Origin: Polaribacter septentrionalilitoris
GTDB taxonomy: Bacteria > Bacteroidota > Bacteroidia > Flavobacteriales > Flavobacteriaceae
DNA: 64,000 bases
Reading direction: 5' to 3'
Assembly: GCF_009832745.1 (NCBI RefSeq)
Contig: NZ_VRMJ01000014.1
Location: forward strand, 186,001 to 250,000
Made by a program: the position numbers and the translations under genes. This document shows, in pieces, positions 1 to 7,942 of this stretch; within the stretch, counting starts at the first letter, position 1, and every line of letters starts with the position of its first letter. Below the pieces are notes generated by a model. It had not been told where the DNA came from. It saw only the letters and a list, made by a program, of their open reading frames with translations, and searched no databases.

Positions 1-135
1 GTATAAATCGCCTTTGTAGGTAAATACAATTTGTGTTCCATCTGGTGAGATTGAGGAATGTCTCATCCATTGAGGATTGTTTTGTCCGAAAATTGAAACG
101 GACAATAAAGTTAAGAATAAGGTTAGTTTTTTCAT
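1..135 (-). CDS. Tricorn-like S41 protease, N-terminal fragment
   Basis: Only the first 45 codons are inside the window; the gene runs off the left edge. The start is a signal peptide (MKKLTLFLTLLSVSIFGQ, likely cleaved after FGQ), followed by NPQWMRHSSISPDG and VFTYKGDLY. This is the opening of the first WD40-like propeller blade in the Bacteroidota tricorn-protease family, periplasmic proteins with N-terminal propellers, a PDZ domain and a C-terminal S41 serine protease. The later domains cannot be seen, so the assignment rests on the family-typical sequence 'WMR..SISPDG..IVF.YKGD'. It is divergent from the MaoC gene. Confidence 0.6.
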   Translation of the reverse strand, partial: MKKLTLFLTLLSVSIFGQNNPQWMRHSSISPDGTQIVFTYKGDLY

Positions 136-209
136 TTGAATTAAAATTTTGACTAATTTACTATTTTAAACTTATTTGTTATTTGGTAAACTGTTAAAAC
201 GAACATAAA

Positions 210-683
210 ATGAATAAAAAAAAATTTGAAAATATTGACGAATTTAAATCTATGGTAAATAAACCTTTACCAGTAGGAGAGTGGTATACTATTACTCAAG
301 AAATGATAAATGATTTTGCAAATGCAACTTTAGACAAACAATGGATTCATATTGATGAAAAAAGAGCTGAAAAGGAGAGTCCTTTTCAATCTACAATTGC
401 TCATGGGTTTATGTCTGTTGCTATGATTTCTAAATTGTTAGAAGAAGTTTTTGCCATTAAAAGTTTAAAAATGGGCTTGAATTATGGGTTGAATAAGGTT
501 CGTTTTCCAAACCCAGTACCAGTGAATAGTAACTTAAGATTAATTTCATCAGTTAATGAAATTGAAGAAATTGAAGAAATTGATAATAACGGAATTAAAG
601 TAACTTTTAATTGTTTGATTGAGATTAAAGGAAAAGATAAACCTGCTTGTGTGGCAGAATTTATTGCTGTATTATATGAATAA
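210..683 (+). CDS. MaoC family dehydratase (R-specific enoyl-CoA hydratase-like)
   Basis: A 157-residue single hot-dog-fold protein, the usual length for MaoC-type (R)-specific hydratases, which add water to trans-2-enoyl-CoA to give (R)-3-hydroxyacyl-CoA in the cytoplasm. The hydratase signature is visible: Asp42 and His47 in LDKQWIHID, followed by the PFQSTIAHGF segment that lines the acyl-CoA tunnel. The ATG at 210 is the first start in frame and follows an A-rich leader without a Shine-Dalgarno sequence. It is monocistronic and ends in a strong bidirectional terminator. The substrate chain length cannot be read from the sequence. Confidence 0.85.
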   Translation: MNKKKFENIDEFKSMVNKPLPVGEWYTITQEMINDFANATLDKQWIHIDEKRAEKESPFQSTIAHGFMSVAMISKLLEEVFAIKSLKMGLNYGLNKVRFPNPVPVNSNLRLISSVNEIEEIEEIDNNGIKVTFNCLIEIKGKDKPACVAEFIAVLYE

Positions 684-710
684 AAAAAGCTGCATTTTGC
701 AGCTTTTTTT
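683..710. terminator. Bidirectional intrinsic terminator
   Basis: GCTGCA (689-694), a TTT loop and TGCAGC (698-703) form a perfect 6-bp stem flanked by A6 on the left and T7 on the right. It ends the MaoC gene on the plus strand and the small membrane-protein gene on the minus strand. Confidence 0.85.
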
Positions 711-724
711 ATCTTGTTGACTTA

Positions 725-1156
725 TTAGGATAAAATTCCATCATCTGCACACTTTTTAGAGTACCAAACTAAGAAAATACCAATTCCTACAGTAAGGATA
801 GGTTGAATTAAACCGCTAGTTCCATAAACTTCTAGGGCGTTTGTCATTGTAAAATTGTAAACTAATTGTACTAGAATACCTATAAGCGATATGAGAAAAA
901 CTGTTTTTGCAATCTTTTTCTTTGTCAATAATAAAATAGCTCCCAATAGACCAAACCAAACAGCTAAAGCAAAAGCCGCAGTTGCCCAAGCAGGAGTGTT
1001 TTCTATGATTGCGAGTTGATCTTCAGGTATCATTGCTTTCATGTCATCAGTTAAAAATGCCTGACCTAGATATGCAACTACTCCCATTAAGTTCCATAAT
1101 AAGGCAATAATACTTATTACCCAAAATGATGATGAAGGTTTTGTAGAATTCGTCAT
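725..1156 (-). CDS. Small four-helix membrane protein, function unknown
   Basis: A 143-residue protein with four predicted transmembrane helices (about residues 11-31, 56-77, 83-103 and 114-133). Between helices 1 and 2 lies a conserved-looking loop LTDDMKAMIPEDQLAIIENTPAW. Related short proteins are widespread in Proteobacteria and Bacteroidota and are sometimes labelled 'sugar transporter', but nothing here supports transport of a sugar. It stands alone, convergent with the MaoC gene and divergent from the XRE pair. I do not recognise a function. Confidence 0.7.
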   Translation of the reverse strand: MTNSTKPSSSFWVISIIALLWNLMGVVAYLGQAFLTDDMKAMIPEDQLAIIENTPAWATAAFALAVWFGLLGAILLLTKKKIAKTVFLISLIGILVQLVYNFTMTNALEVYGTSGLIQPILTVGIGIFLVWYSKKCADDGILS

Positions 1157-1204
1157 AAAAATAAAGTTTTGAAAAGTTGATTATAAAATAAAGATACAAA
1201 AATA

Positions 1205-1236
1205 TTTGTTCAATATTAAAATGTAAAATATATTTG
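1205..1236 (+). promoter_or_regulatory. Bacteroidota-type promoter for the membrane protein/XRE pair
   Basis: TTTG at 1205-1208 (-33) and TATATTTG at 1229-1236 (-7, consensus TAnnTTTG) are separated by 20 nt, the standard Bacteroidota spacing. Transcription would start near 1243, about 38 nt before the ATG at 1281. TTGTCA occurs twice (1234-1239 and 1255-1260), 21 nt apart or two helical turns, which would suit binding by the small HTH protein encoded downstream. Confidence 0.6.
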
Positions 1237-1280
1237 TCATTATTATAAATAAACTTGTCAAATTGTAAAATAAATATATT

Positions 1281-1724
1281 ATGAATAAAGAATCATTTTG
1301 TGATAAAGAAAGAAGGAAATTAGAAAAGATGAATAAATTTCAATTGGCACATCAATTTAAAAGAATTGGCTACATAGTTGCCATTGGGGCTTTTATTTTA
1401 ATGATTGGGAGAAAATACATAGATAATTCAGAGTGGATTAGACCTATTTTGCAGGCAATTCTATTGGTTGGCTTGCTACTGGTTTCTTTAGCAAAAGATA
1501 ATGAGGAAGATGAATTTATAGATACATTACGCTCACAATCTTATCGATTGGCTTTTTTATTGGCTATTGTGTATTCTTTATTGCAACCTCTAGTGAATTA
1601 TGGAGTAGGTATTTTGTTTGATGAAAATGAAGTTTTAAAAGGTTTCAACTATTTTCAAGTATTATTTTTTATGCTTATTGTACAATTACTATTTTTTTGG
1701 CAATTAAAACGATTTAATCAATAA
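1281..1724 (+). CDS. Membrane protein paired with XRE regulator
   Basis: A 147-residue protein with a charged N-terminus (MNKESFCDKERRKLEKMNK) and four predicted membrane helices (about residues 30-46, 54-72, 90-112 and 122-141). I do not recognise the family. It sits 2 nt upstream of a 66-residue HTH gene, an arrangement common in Bacteroidota and Firmicutes, where a small membrane protein and a YozG-like regulator are co-transcribed. The pairing suggests the membrane protein senses or modulates something reported by the regulator, but this is inference. Confidence 0.7.
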   Translation: MNKESFCDKERRKLEKMNKFQLAHQFKRIGYIVAIGAFILMIGRKYIDNSEWIRPILQAILLVGLLLVSLAKDNEEDEFIDTLRSQSYRLAFLLAIVYSLLQPLVNYGVGILFDENEVLKGFNYFQVLFFMLIVQLLFFWQLKRFNQ

Positions 1725-1726
1725 GT

Positions 1727-1927
1727 ATGAAAAACACTATAAAAGTTCAACGTGCTATTTTAGACTTAACTCAAGACGATTTGGCAAAAAAAATTGGGGT
1801 TTCTCGTCAAACGATCAATTCTATTGAAAAAAATAGATATGTGCCTTCAACAGTTTTAGCTTTAAAGTTATCTGATGTTTTTCAAATCTCTGTAAACGAT
1901 TTTTTTACTTTAGAAGATGATGATTAA
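1727..1927 (+). CDS. Small XRE/Cro-CI family HTH regulator
   Basis: A 66-residue protein that is essentially one HTH_3 domain: LTQDDLAKKIGVSRQTINSIEKNRYVPS holds the two helices of the DNA-binding motif, and the C-terminus is acidic. The size and sequence match the YozG/YgzD-like regulators that are nearly all HTH. It is the second gene of a two-gene operon, starting 2 nt after the membrane-protein stop codon. The likely role is DNA-binding autoregulator of the pair; TTGTCA repeats near the promoter are candidate sites. Confidence 0.85.
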   Translation: MKNTIKVQRAILDLTQDDLAKKIGVSRQTINSIEKNRYVPSTVLALKLSDVFQISVNDFFTLEDDD

Positions 1928-1974
1928 ACTTATTTTTATTGTTGCTTACTTTTTCAAATTAATAATTGAACTTG

Positions 1975-3375
1975 TTATTCATTTATCGTAAACACAGCAG
2001 CTTTAAATAATCCTGCTTTCTTTTTTAGAAACATATTCTCTAAGTCAATTGCTTTTAATTTTGAGTCAATTAATTTTACTTCACGGTAATTCACTAAAAA
2101 CAAAGAGCTTTCACCTAAAAAGAATTTACGATCTTCAGCTTTTAATAAAGTACCATAATCAACCACAATTTTAGAAAGATAATCACTTTGTTTAATATAA
2201 GATTTTAGTTCTTGTTGAATTGCATCAATCTTATTAGTAATGGTAACTTTAGCAACTTGATTTTCAAATTTTTTGTCATTCAGTTTAATTTTTGCTAATT
2301 TTAAATCTCCTCTTTCTTTTCTTAAAAATAATGGCAATTTAAAGTTAATACCAGCCTTATAATTTCTATTGGTTAGCGTATTTATTCTATTTCTGTTATC
2401 AGTTAAAAAATTATATTGAACATCTAGTTTTGGTAAAAGATTGTTCATTTTTAATTTACGCTCAATATTCAATCCTTTAATTTTATATTCTAAAGATTTA
2501 ATTTTTGGGTGATTATTGATGTCAAAATTCTCATTATTAAACAACGCGATATTAAATGTAGTATCAACATTGTTAAATGTTTTAATATCTGGTATAATAT
2601 TGTCTTGCAATTCTACAGGCGTATTGTCATTCAACCATAAAAAATTAGATAATTCTAAGGATGATTTTACCAATTTAATTCTAGCTTTTTCTAAATTTAG
2701 TAGCCTATTGTTAAGTGTTATGCCAGCTTCTGTTGTATCTATTGCAGGTTTTTCACCTTCAAAAAAAGCTCTTTTTGTTGCTTTAAAACGTATTTCAGCA
2801 TTTTTTAAAAACTGTTGGTGAACTTTTTTTTGGTTGTATGTTTTTAACCATTTAAAGTACGAAATTGAGGCATTGTACAAAATTTCATTTACGAGTATCT
2901 GTTGATCTTCTCTTCTTTGATTTAAAAACAACTTAGCTTGTTTTAATGACGCCATTCTTTTGTTAATTAACAGATCTTTTAGTAAAGAGGCAGAAATACC
3001 TGCACTATACAACCCATCATCAGGAACATTGGCTTCAGGACTTAAAAAATCACCTGAATTATTCTCAAAATTAGCTTTAAATTCTATACCATAATATGTT
3101 GGAATTTTAAAAGCAGCATTTAATTTATTATAATATTCTTTGTCTTTAAATTCTTTCTTATCAAAATCAACTTCAATCTTTGGGTCAAATGCACCTCTTG
3201 CTTTTAGCAGTTTAGCTTCTCCTTCATTAATCACCAAATTTGCTTGTTTTACAATAGGGTGAAATTTTTTGACATAGCTAAGATATTCTGATAAGGTCAT
3301 AATAGATTCGACTTTATCTTGAGAAAAATACCCTGTAGAAAAAAGTAAAAATGTTATTAAAATATATTTTTTCAT
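1975..3375 (-). CDS. TolC family outer-membrane efflux protein
   Basis: A 466-residue protein with signal peptide MKKYILITFLLFSTGYFSQ. The body has the long alpha-helical heptad pattern and two repeated halves typical of TolC-like trimeric channels (OEP family), which give an ABC- or RND-type exporter an exit duct through the outer membrane. It is the last gene of a four-gene minus-strand operon (tetR, ABC, HlyD, TolC), 27 nt downstream of the HlyD stop. The complete trio indicates a type I secretion or tripartite efflux system; the cargo is unknown. Confidence 0.88.
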   Translation of the reverse strand: MKKYILITFLLFSTGYFSQDKVESIMTLSEYLSYVKKFHPIVKQANLVINEGEAKLLKARGAFDPKIEVDFDKKEFKDKEYYNKLNAAFKIPTYYGIEFKANFENNSGDFLSPEANVPDDGLYSAGISASLLKDLLINKRMASLKQAKLFLNQRREDQQILVNEILYNASISYFKWLKTYNQKKVHQQFLKNAEIRFKATKRAFFEGEKPAIDTTEAGITLNNRLLNLEKARIKLVKSSLELSNFLWLNDNTPVELQDNIIPDIKTFNNVDTTFNIALFNNENFDINNHPKIKSLEYKIKGLNIERKLKMNNLLPKLDVQYNFLTDNRNRINTLTNRNYKAGINFKLPLFLRKERGDLKLAKIKLNDKKFENQVAKVTITNKIDAIQQELKSYIKQSDYLSKIVVDYGTLLKAEDRKFFLGESSLFLVNYREVKLIDSKLKAIDLENMFLKKKAGLFKAAVFTINE

Positions 3376-3402
3376 ATTAGATTTCTAATCAACTAATTGA
3401 TA

Positions 3403-4764
3403 TTATTTCTTTTTTTTGTCTGCTTTACCTTTTTTGTCACCTTCTGGTTGATAATAGTTAGGAGGGAAACTATTTAACTGTCTCCACAATTCAAACCAGA
3501 TAGGAACATCTTCTAATAATGCTATTGTTCTTGCACCAGAACCAATTCTAATGGCTTCTGGCCATTCATGATCAGTTTCATCTGGAGCTAACAAAACTCT
3601 ATATTTACCACTATCACTCGTAAAGTTTTCTATAGCTACAACTTTAGCACCATAAGTACCATAAGATACATTGGGCCAGCCACTAAATACAATAGCAGGC
3701 CAACCATCAAACTGAACCCTTACTTTTTCACCAATATGAAGCAAAGGCAAATCTATTGGTCTTACAAAAGTTTCAACAGCCAAATCATAGTTTGCTGGCA
3801 TAATACCCACAATATCTTCGCCTTCTTTAAATGTACCTCCAATACCACCTTTTATGACTTTATTAATAATTCCATTTTGTGGTGCTGTAATAAAAAGTAA
3901 ATTTCTTCTAACTCTATAATTGCTATTGCTGTTTTCTAATTTAGAAACTTGAACTTCAGCATCAAATCCACTAGACAATGCTGTTGACATATCGCTTTCT
4001 GCTTTAGAAATTTTGTTACTATATTCTGCATTAATTCTATTAAATTCAATTTTTGCATTTAAGACATTGTTTTTGCTTTCGAGTAACTTGTTTTCTTTAC
4101 CAATTAATTCTGCTTGAGTTTTTTGGAGTTTTAAGTTTTTCTCTTCTACATCTTTTACGGCAGCGATTCCTTCACTTTGCAAGGTAACAGCACGGTTATA
4201 TTGCCTTTCTGCAATTTTGATATTTGTTTTAGCTGCCTCAAATTCAATGCTGTCACTTTCTACTTTTAACTTAGATTGTAGTAACTTGTTTTCGGCCATC
4301 TTTAATTTTAGATTTAACTCTTTTTTTAAAGATAAAATTTGTCCTTTTATCCAACTTACTTTTTGCTTATATGCCCCTACAGATAAGGATTTTGCGTTAA
4401 TTTGTTGATTGGTTCTTTCAATAAGCCTATCATCAAAATAATCACTCTTTACTTCAGAAATTCTAAGAATTGTGTCTCCTTTTTTTACATAGTCACCTTC
4501 TTGAACAAACCATTGCTCAATTCTTCCTGGAATTTGAGATTGAATAGTTTGAGGTCTTTGGTTTGGGTACAATGTAGTTACCAATCCGTTACCAGAAATA
4601 TTTTGAGTCCATGGTAGAAATAGGGTTATAAAACCTATAATTGCAGCAGCTGCCAAAAATTTATTAAATGATTTGTAATACTCTTTATTAAAGATTTTCT
4701 TACCAGCTTTATACGTTGATAGATCCACTTTTTTATTCACTTGGTTTTTTGTAATATTTAACAT
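3403..4764 (-). CDS. HlyD family membrane-fusion (adaptor) protein
   Basis: A 453-residue periplasmic adaptor. A single membrane anchor at about residues 36-52 follows a basic cytoplasmic N-terminus. Next comes a lipoyl/barrel-sandwich half-motif (GRIEQWFVQEGDYVKKGDTIL, residues 80-100; limited here to its key Gly and Lys positions), then a long coiled-coil hairpin (about 115-280). The second lipoyl half and beta-barrel follow, and the protein ends in a lysine-rich tail (DKKGKADKKKK). It links the inner-membrane ABC protein (6 nt upstream) to the TolC channel encoded downstream. Confidence 0.88.
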   Translation of the reverse strand: MLNITKNQVNKKVDLSTYKAGKKIFNKEYYKSFNKFLAAAAIIGFITLFLPWTQNISGNGLVTTLYPNQRPQTIQSQIPGRIEQWFVQEGDYVKKGDTILRISEVKSDYFDDRLIERTNQQINAKSLSVGAYKQKVSWIKGQILSLKKELNLKLKMAENKLLQSKLKVESDSIEFEAAKTNIKIAERQYNRAVTLQSEGIAAVKDVEEKNLKLQKTQAELIGKENKLLESKNNVLNAKIEFNRINAEYSNKISKAESDMSTALSSGFDAEVQVSKLENSNSNYRVRRNLLFITAPQNGIINKVIKGGIGGTFKEGEDIVGIMPANYDLAVETFVRPIDLPLLHIGEKVRVQFDGWPAIVFSGWPNVSYGTYGAKVVAIENFTSDSGKYRVLLAPDETDHEWPEAIRIGSGARTIALLEDVPIWFELWRQLNSFPPNYYQPEGDKKGKADKKKK

Positions 4765-4770
4765 AGCGAA

Positions 4771-6435
4771 TTATTTTATAGATTTAATTTTTCCTTTTTC
4801 CAAAACAATAGTTTGGCTACAATCTGTTCTCCAACTTTTCTTGCTACTAACAACAATTAAAGCCCAAGGTCTATCAGGATTCGTTAAGTAACGAATAATC
4901 CTGACTGTTTCTTCTAAGTTAAACTGGTCTAAAGGATCTTCTAGTATCATCATTTTAGGCTGTTTAACAATAGCTCTTGCTAGAATTATTTTTTTTGAAA
5001 TTGTATAAGACATTTGTTTTCCTTCTGGATGTAGAATAGTTTCTAATCCGTTAGGTTGTTCTTTTATAAATTGATTTAATCCAACAATATTTAAAGTTTC
5101 ATAAATAACATCATCAGAAACTTCTTTATTATCAAAAACAAGATTGTCTCTTAATGTCCCTTCAAACGGAGTTTCATCTGATAAGGATAATCCTAACTGA
5201 GAACGATAATGATTTAAATGTAAGCTATTTAATGATAAGTTATTTACATACACATTACCAGCAGTTGGTTGAATTACACCAGAGAGTAAACGTAGAAGAG
5301 TAGATTTTCCAGCACCACTTTCACCCATTACTAATATTCTGCTATTAGGTTTTAGTGTTAATGAGATGTTTTTTAAAATATGTTTTTCTCTATTTTCGAC
5401 ACCATAAGAAACATCATCTAACTCAACTGTTAAACCATTTTTAAAGATTGGTTTTTCTCCTTCTTGAGACTCTAAATCTTTGTCTACAACTTGACCAATT
5501 TTTTCTATAGATGTTAATACATCATAAAAAGATTCAAGACCAACAATTAGTTTTTCTACAGATGCAATTACTAATAGAATAATAATTTCTGCAGCAACAA
5601 ACTGTCCGATATTCATTTCTTGATTCAAAACTAAAGCACCACCAATTAACAATAAACTAGCAGTAACAACTACCTTAAAACCAACCATTTGAGTGAATTG
5701 GAGTAGTAGTATTTTAAAATGATTTTCTCTTGCTTCAAGATACTTGCTTACTAAAGCATCATTTTTATTTAGTGCCAAGTTTGTATTACCAGAAAGTTTA
5801 AAGCTAACAACTGTTCTGGCAACTTCTTGAATCCAGTGAGCAACTTTATATTTGTTTTTTGATTCTATTAAACTGGTTTCTAATCCTTTTTGAGCTGTAA
5901 ATTTAAAAACGATATAAATTAATAATAATAGAAGTATACCAAAAATGATAAAAAATGGATGATAGAAGGATAGTAAAATTAACGCAAATACAATCTGTAA
6001 AAGAGCTGTAGGAACATCAATCAATATTTTAGATAATCCTTTTTGAATGGTCAATGTATCAAAAAAACGATTGGCTAGCTCTGGTGGATAATAATTTCTT
6101 AATTCTGTCATTTTTATCTTAGGAAAACGATAACTCAACTCAAAAGCAGAACGCAAGAAAATTCGTTGTTGTATCGTTTCTATAATCCTAAGTTGCATTA
6201 ATTGTAAGCCTCCAGAGAAAATAACTCCAATTGTTACCATAATTACCAAAACAATCCAAGAAGTAGAAACTTGTGCTCCTTGAATAAGGTTAATAATGGC
6301 TTGGATACCAAGGGGTAATGTAAGTGCTACAACTCCACCAAAAATAGCGTAGTAGAATATTTGAAAAATATCTTTTTTTTCTAGTTTCACCAAACTGATA
6401 AATCGTTGCCAGGGTGTTAAATTTTTGTTTTCCAT
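4771..6435 (-). CDS. ABC exporter half-transporter with degenerate ATPase motifs
   Basis: A 554-residue fused membrane/ATPase half-transporter: a six-helix ABC membrane domain (about residues 25-315) and a nucleotide-binding domain (about 335-554). Walker A is intact (GESGAGKST, 371-379). The other motifs are altered: the Q-loop reads LSLSDE near 416, the LSGGQ signature is MSYTI (475-479), Walker B ends MILED (496-500) instead of xxLDE, and the H-loop region reads VVSSKK (528-533) with no histidine. There is no N-terminal C39 peptidase. It is the only ABC protein in the operon. It probably still assembles with HlyD and TolC, but its ATPase activity is doubtful. Confidence 0.85.
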   Translation of the reverse strand: MENKNLTPWQRFISLVKLEKKDIFQIFYYAIFGGVVALTLPLGIQAIINLIQGAQVSTSWIVLVIMVTIGVIFSGGLQLMQLRIIETIQQRIFLRSAFELSYRFPKIKMTELRNYYPPELANRFFDTLTIQKGLSKILIDVPTALLQIVFALILLSFYHPFFIIFGILLLLLIYIVFKFTAQKGLETSLIESKNKYKVAHWIQEVARTVVSFKLSGNTNLALNKNDALVSKYLEARENHFKILLLQFTQMVGFKVVVTASLLLIGGALVLNQEMNIGQFVAAEIIILLVIASVEKLIVGLESFYDVLTSIEKIGQVVDKDLESQEGEKPIFKNGLTVELDDVSYGVENREKHILKNISLTLKPNSRILVMGESGAGKSTLLRLLSGVIQPTAGNVYVNNLSLNSLHLNHYRSQLGLSLSDETPFEGTLRDNLVFDNKEVSDDVIYETLNIVGLNQFIKEQPNGLETILHPEGKQMSYTISKKIILARAIVKQPKMMILEDPLDQFNLEETVRIIRYLTNPDRPWALIVVSSKKSWRTDCSQTIVLEKGKIKSIK

Positions 6436-6439
6436 AGTT

Positions 6440-7108
6440 TTATAGTAGGTTGTTTATCAAATGGATGAAGAAATCTGTAGGCGTTTTTCCTTTTTTACAA
6501 TTTGTGATTGATGGAAAATGTTCTTTTAAATAATGCTGATGTAAGCCTCCCTCTAATATTGTACTTGCAAGACTTAAGGCAAAAGGGTAATTTTTATTTA
6601 CAGCAAGAATCATTTCGCTAATTCTTGTAATTACTCTTTTGTAAATTTCGAAGTAGCCTTCCTTGTTTTCAGAATCAACTTCTTTTGTTAAAAAAGATTT
6701 AGAACTTTCATTTACAATAATTTTGTAAAGTATTGTTTCATTGATATGAGAGAAATTAGAGTCTTCTTCAACTGTTCTTGTAATAACTTTTACAGCTTTT
6801 TCTAATTTTTCTTGAGTGTTAGATATGCTGAACGTTTCTAGCACTAGTTGGTACTCTAACCAAGCCCAATACCAAGAAGATAAATATTGTAGTAATTTAT
6901 GTTTACTCTCAAAATAGCGGTATATAGAACTTTCATTAGAACCTATTTTAGTACCTAATTTTTTAAAAGTAAAACTTTCAAAACCTATTTCGTTAATCAG
7001 TAAAATACTATTTTCAACAATACGTTTACCCAAATCTGAAGTTTCTGGGTCTTTAATATATATTTTACTTGGTACTGATATTTTTAGTACAGATAATAAA
7101 TCTTTCAT
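6440..7108 (-). CDS. TetR/AcrR family regulator of the efflux operon
   Basis: A 222-residue protein with a TetR-type HTH at about residues 30-72 (INEIGFESFTFKKLGTKIG, then SSIYRYFESKHKLLQYL) and an all-helical C-terminal ligand/dimer domain. It is the first gene of the tetR-ABC-HlyD-TolC operon, 4 nt before the ABC gene. A perfect palindrome lies next to its own -7 box (7134-7146), so autorepression relieved by a ligand that the pump exports is the simplest model. The ligand is unknown. Confidence 0.85.
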   Translation of the reverse strand: MKDLLSVLKISVPSKIYIKDPETSDLGKRIVENSILLINEIGFESFTFKKLGTKIGSNESSIYRYFESKHKLLQYLSSWYWAWLEYQLVLETFSISNTQEKLEKAVKVITRTVEEDSNFSHINETILYKIIVNESSKSFLTKEVDSENKEGYFEIYKRVITRISEMILAVNKNYPFALSLASTILEGGLHQHYLKEHFPSITNCKKGKTPTDFFIHLINNLL

Positions 7109-7125
7109 CTTTTATCATTTGTCTG

Positions 7126-7146
7126 CAAATATAATAGTATTACTAT
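7126..7146 (-). promoter_or_regulatory. Promoter -7 box and palindromic operator of the tetR efflux operon
   Basis: On the minus strand the -7 box TATATTTG lies at 7133-7126. Immediately upstream of it, in the -7/-33 spacer, is the palindrome ATAGTA-T-TACTAT (7134-7146) with perfect 6-bp arms. A dimeric TetR repressor bound there would block RNA polymerase. No good -33 element is visible. Transcription would start near 7120, about 12 nt before the tetR ATG. Confidence 0.6.
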
Positions 7147-7228
7147 CACTAAATAAAAATATTCTTAAACTTTTAATGTTTTTTTAACATAGCTGTTTTA
7201 AAAACGAGTATTTTTCTTAAAGAAATAG

Positions 7229-7236
7229 TATATTTG
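7229..7236 (+). promoter_or_regulatory. -7 box of the cold-shock-domain gene
   Basis: TATATTTG matches TAnnTTTG and is followed by GCA, as in many Bacteroidota promoters. No clear TTTG -33 element is present. A start near 7242 leaves a leader of about 109 nt before the ATG at 7351, long for this window. Confidence 0.55.
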
Positions 7237-7240
7237 CAAT

Positions 7241-7317
7241 TTAAGACAGTATATACTTAGCGTTTTATAATTTTTTTCTTATCTAATTTAATTGTTTATA
7301 CTGCTATATAGTCTTAA
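7241..7317 (+). promoter_or_regulatory. Structured 5' leader of the cold-shock-domain gene
   Basis: TTAAGAC (7241-7247) pairs with GTCTTAA (7311-7317). Just inside it, CAGTATATAC (7247-7256) pairs with GTTTATACTG (7294-7303) with one mismatch, leaving a seven-base bulge (7304-7310) on the 3' side and a 37-nt AU-rich loop. This long weak hairpin would span nearly the whole leader and could be temperature sensitive, as in other cold-shock leaders. Only the pairing is seen; the function is inferred. Confidence 0.45.
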
Positions 7318-7350
7318 ATACAATTATAATTTAATATTCTAATATTTTTA

Positions 7351-7803
7351 ATGGCAAAATCTCAACAGACATTTAGTAAAAGTGAAAAAGAAAAGAAACG
7401 TTTAAAAAAGCGTGAAGATAAACGCAAGAAAATGGAAGCAAGAAAGGCAGCCAAAGAGGCTGGTGGTGCTTCAGGAATTCAGTTTGCATATGTAGATCAT
7501 AATGGAAACTTGACAGATACTCCTCCAGATCCAGAATTAAAGGTTGAGTATGAGTTAGAAGATATTCAAATTTCTACTACTAAGAAAGAAGACTTACCAG
7601 AAGAAGATCCTGTAAGAAAAGGAAAAGTAAACTTTTTTGATTCTTCTAAAGGATTTGGATTTATCATTGATGCTGATAATGGGGAAAAATATTTTACTCA
7701 CGTAAGTGGTTTGATTGATGAAATTTCTGAAAACGATAAAGTCTCTTTTGAACTTGAAAAAGGTATGCGTGGAATGAACGCTGTGAAAGTAAAAAAGATT
7801 TAA
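7351..7803 (+). CDS. Cold-shock-domain protein with basic N-terminal extension
   Basis: A 150-residue RNA/DNA-binding protein. The C-terminal 63 residues form an OB-fold cold-shock domain with RNP1 KGFGFI (100-105) and RNP2 YFTHVS (114-119), the latter with Tyr and Thr in place of the usual Val and Val. The first 36 residues are extremely basic (for example KKREDKRKKMEARKAAKE) and the middle is acidic, so it is about twice the size of a CspA-type protein. Likely role: RNA chaperone or ribosome/RNA-associated protein. It is monocistronic, with a structured leader in front and a terminator behind. Confidence 0.85.
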   Translation: MAKSQQTFSKSEKEKKRLKKREDKRKKMEARKAAKEAGGASGIQFAYVDHNGNLTDTPPDPELKVEYELEDIQISTTKKEDLPEEDPVRKGKVNFFDSSKGFGFIIDADNGEKYFTHVSGLIDEISENDKVSFELEKGMRGMNAVKVKKI

Positions 7804-7824
7804 AGTTCCATTTACATAATTTGT

Positions 7825-7854
7825 AAAATCCTTCTTTTAAGAGGGATTTTTTTT
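7825..7854 (+). terminator. Intrinsic terminator of the cold-shock-domain gene
   Basis: AAAATCCTTCTT, a short TT loop and AAGAGGGATTTT pair along 12 bp with one G-U wobble. The 3' arm runs into a T8 tract. Confidence 0.7.
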
Positions 7855-7912
7855 GGTAAAAACTTCGACTAAAAATTTGAAGTTAAAATCTAATTATTAC
7901 ACTATTTTTGCA

Positions 7913-7920
7913 AAATAAAA
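7913..7920 (+). promoter_or_regulatory. -7 box of the TonB-dependent receptor gene
   Basis: TATTTTTG followed by CA matches TAnnTTTG, 22 nt before the ATG at 7943. The -33 region has no obvious TTTG at normal distance. Confidence 0.5.
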
Positions 7921-7942
7921 TTAGCAATTAACTATAATAATT

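Noticed and set aside
2516..2821. 101-residue plus-strand open frame
   Set aside because: It is antisense to the TolC gene and has no recognisable motif or promoter.
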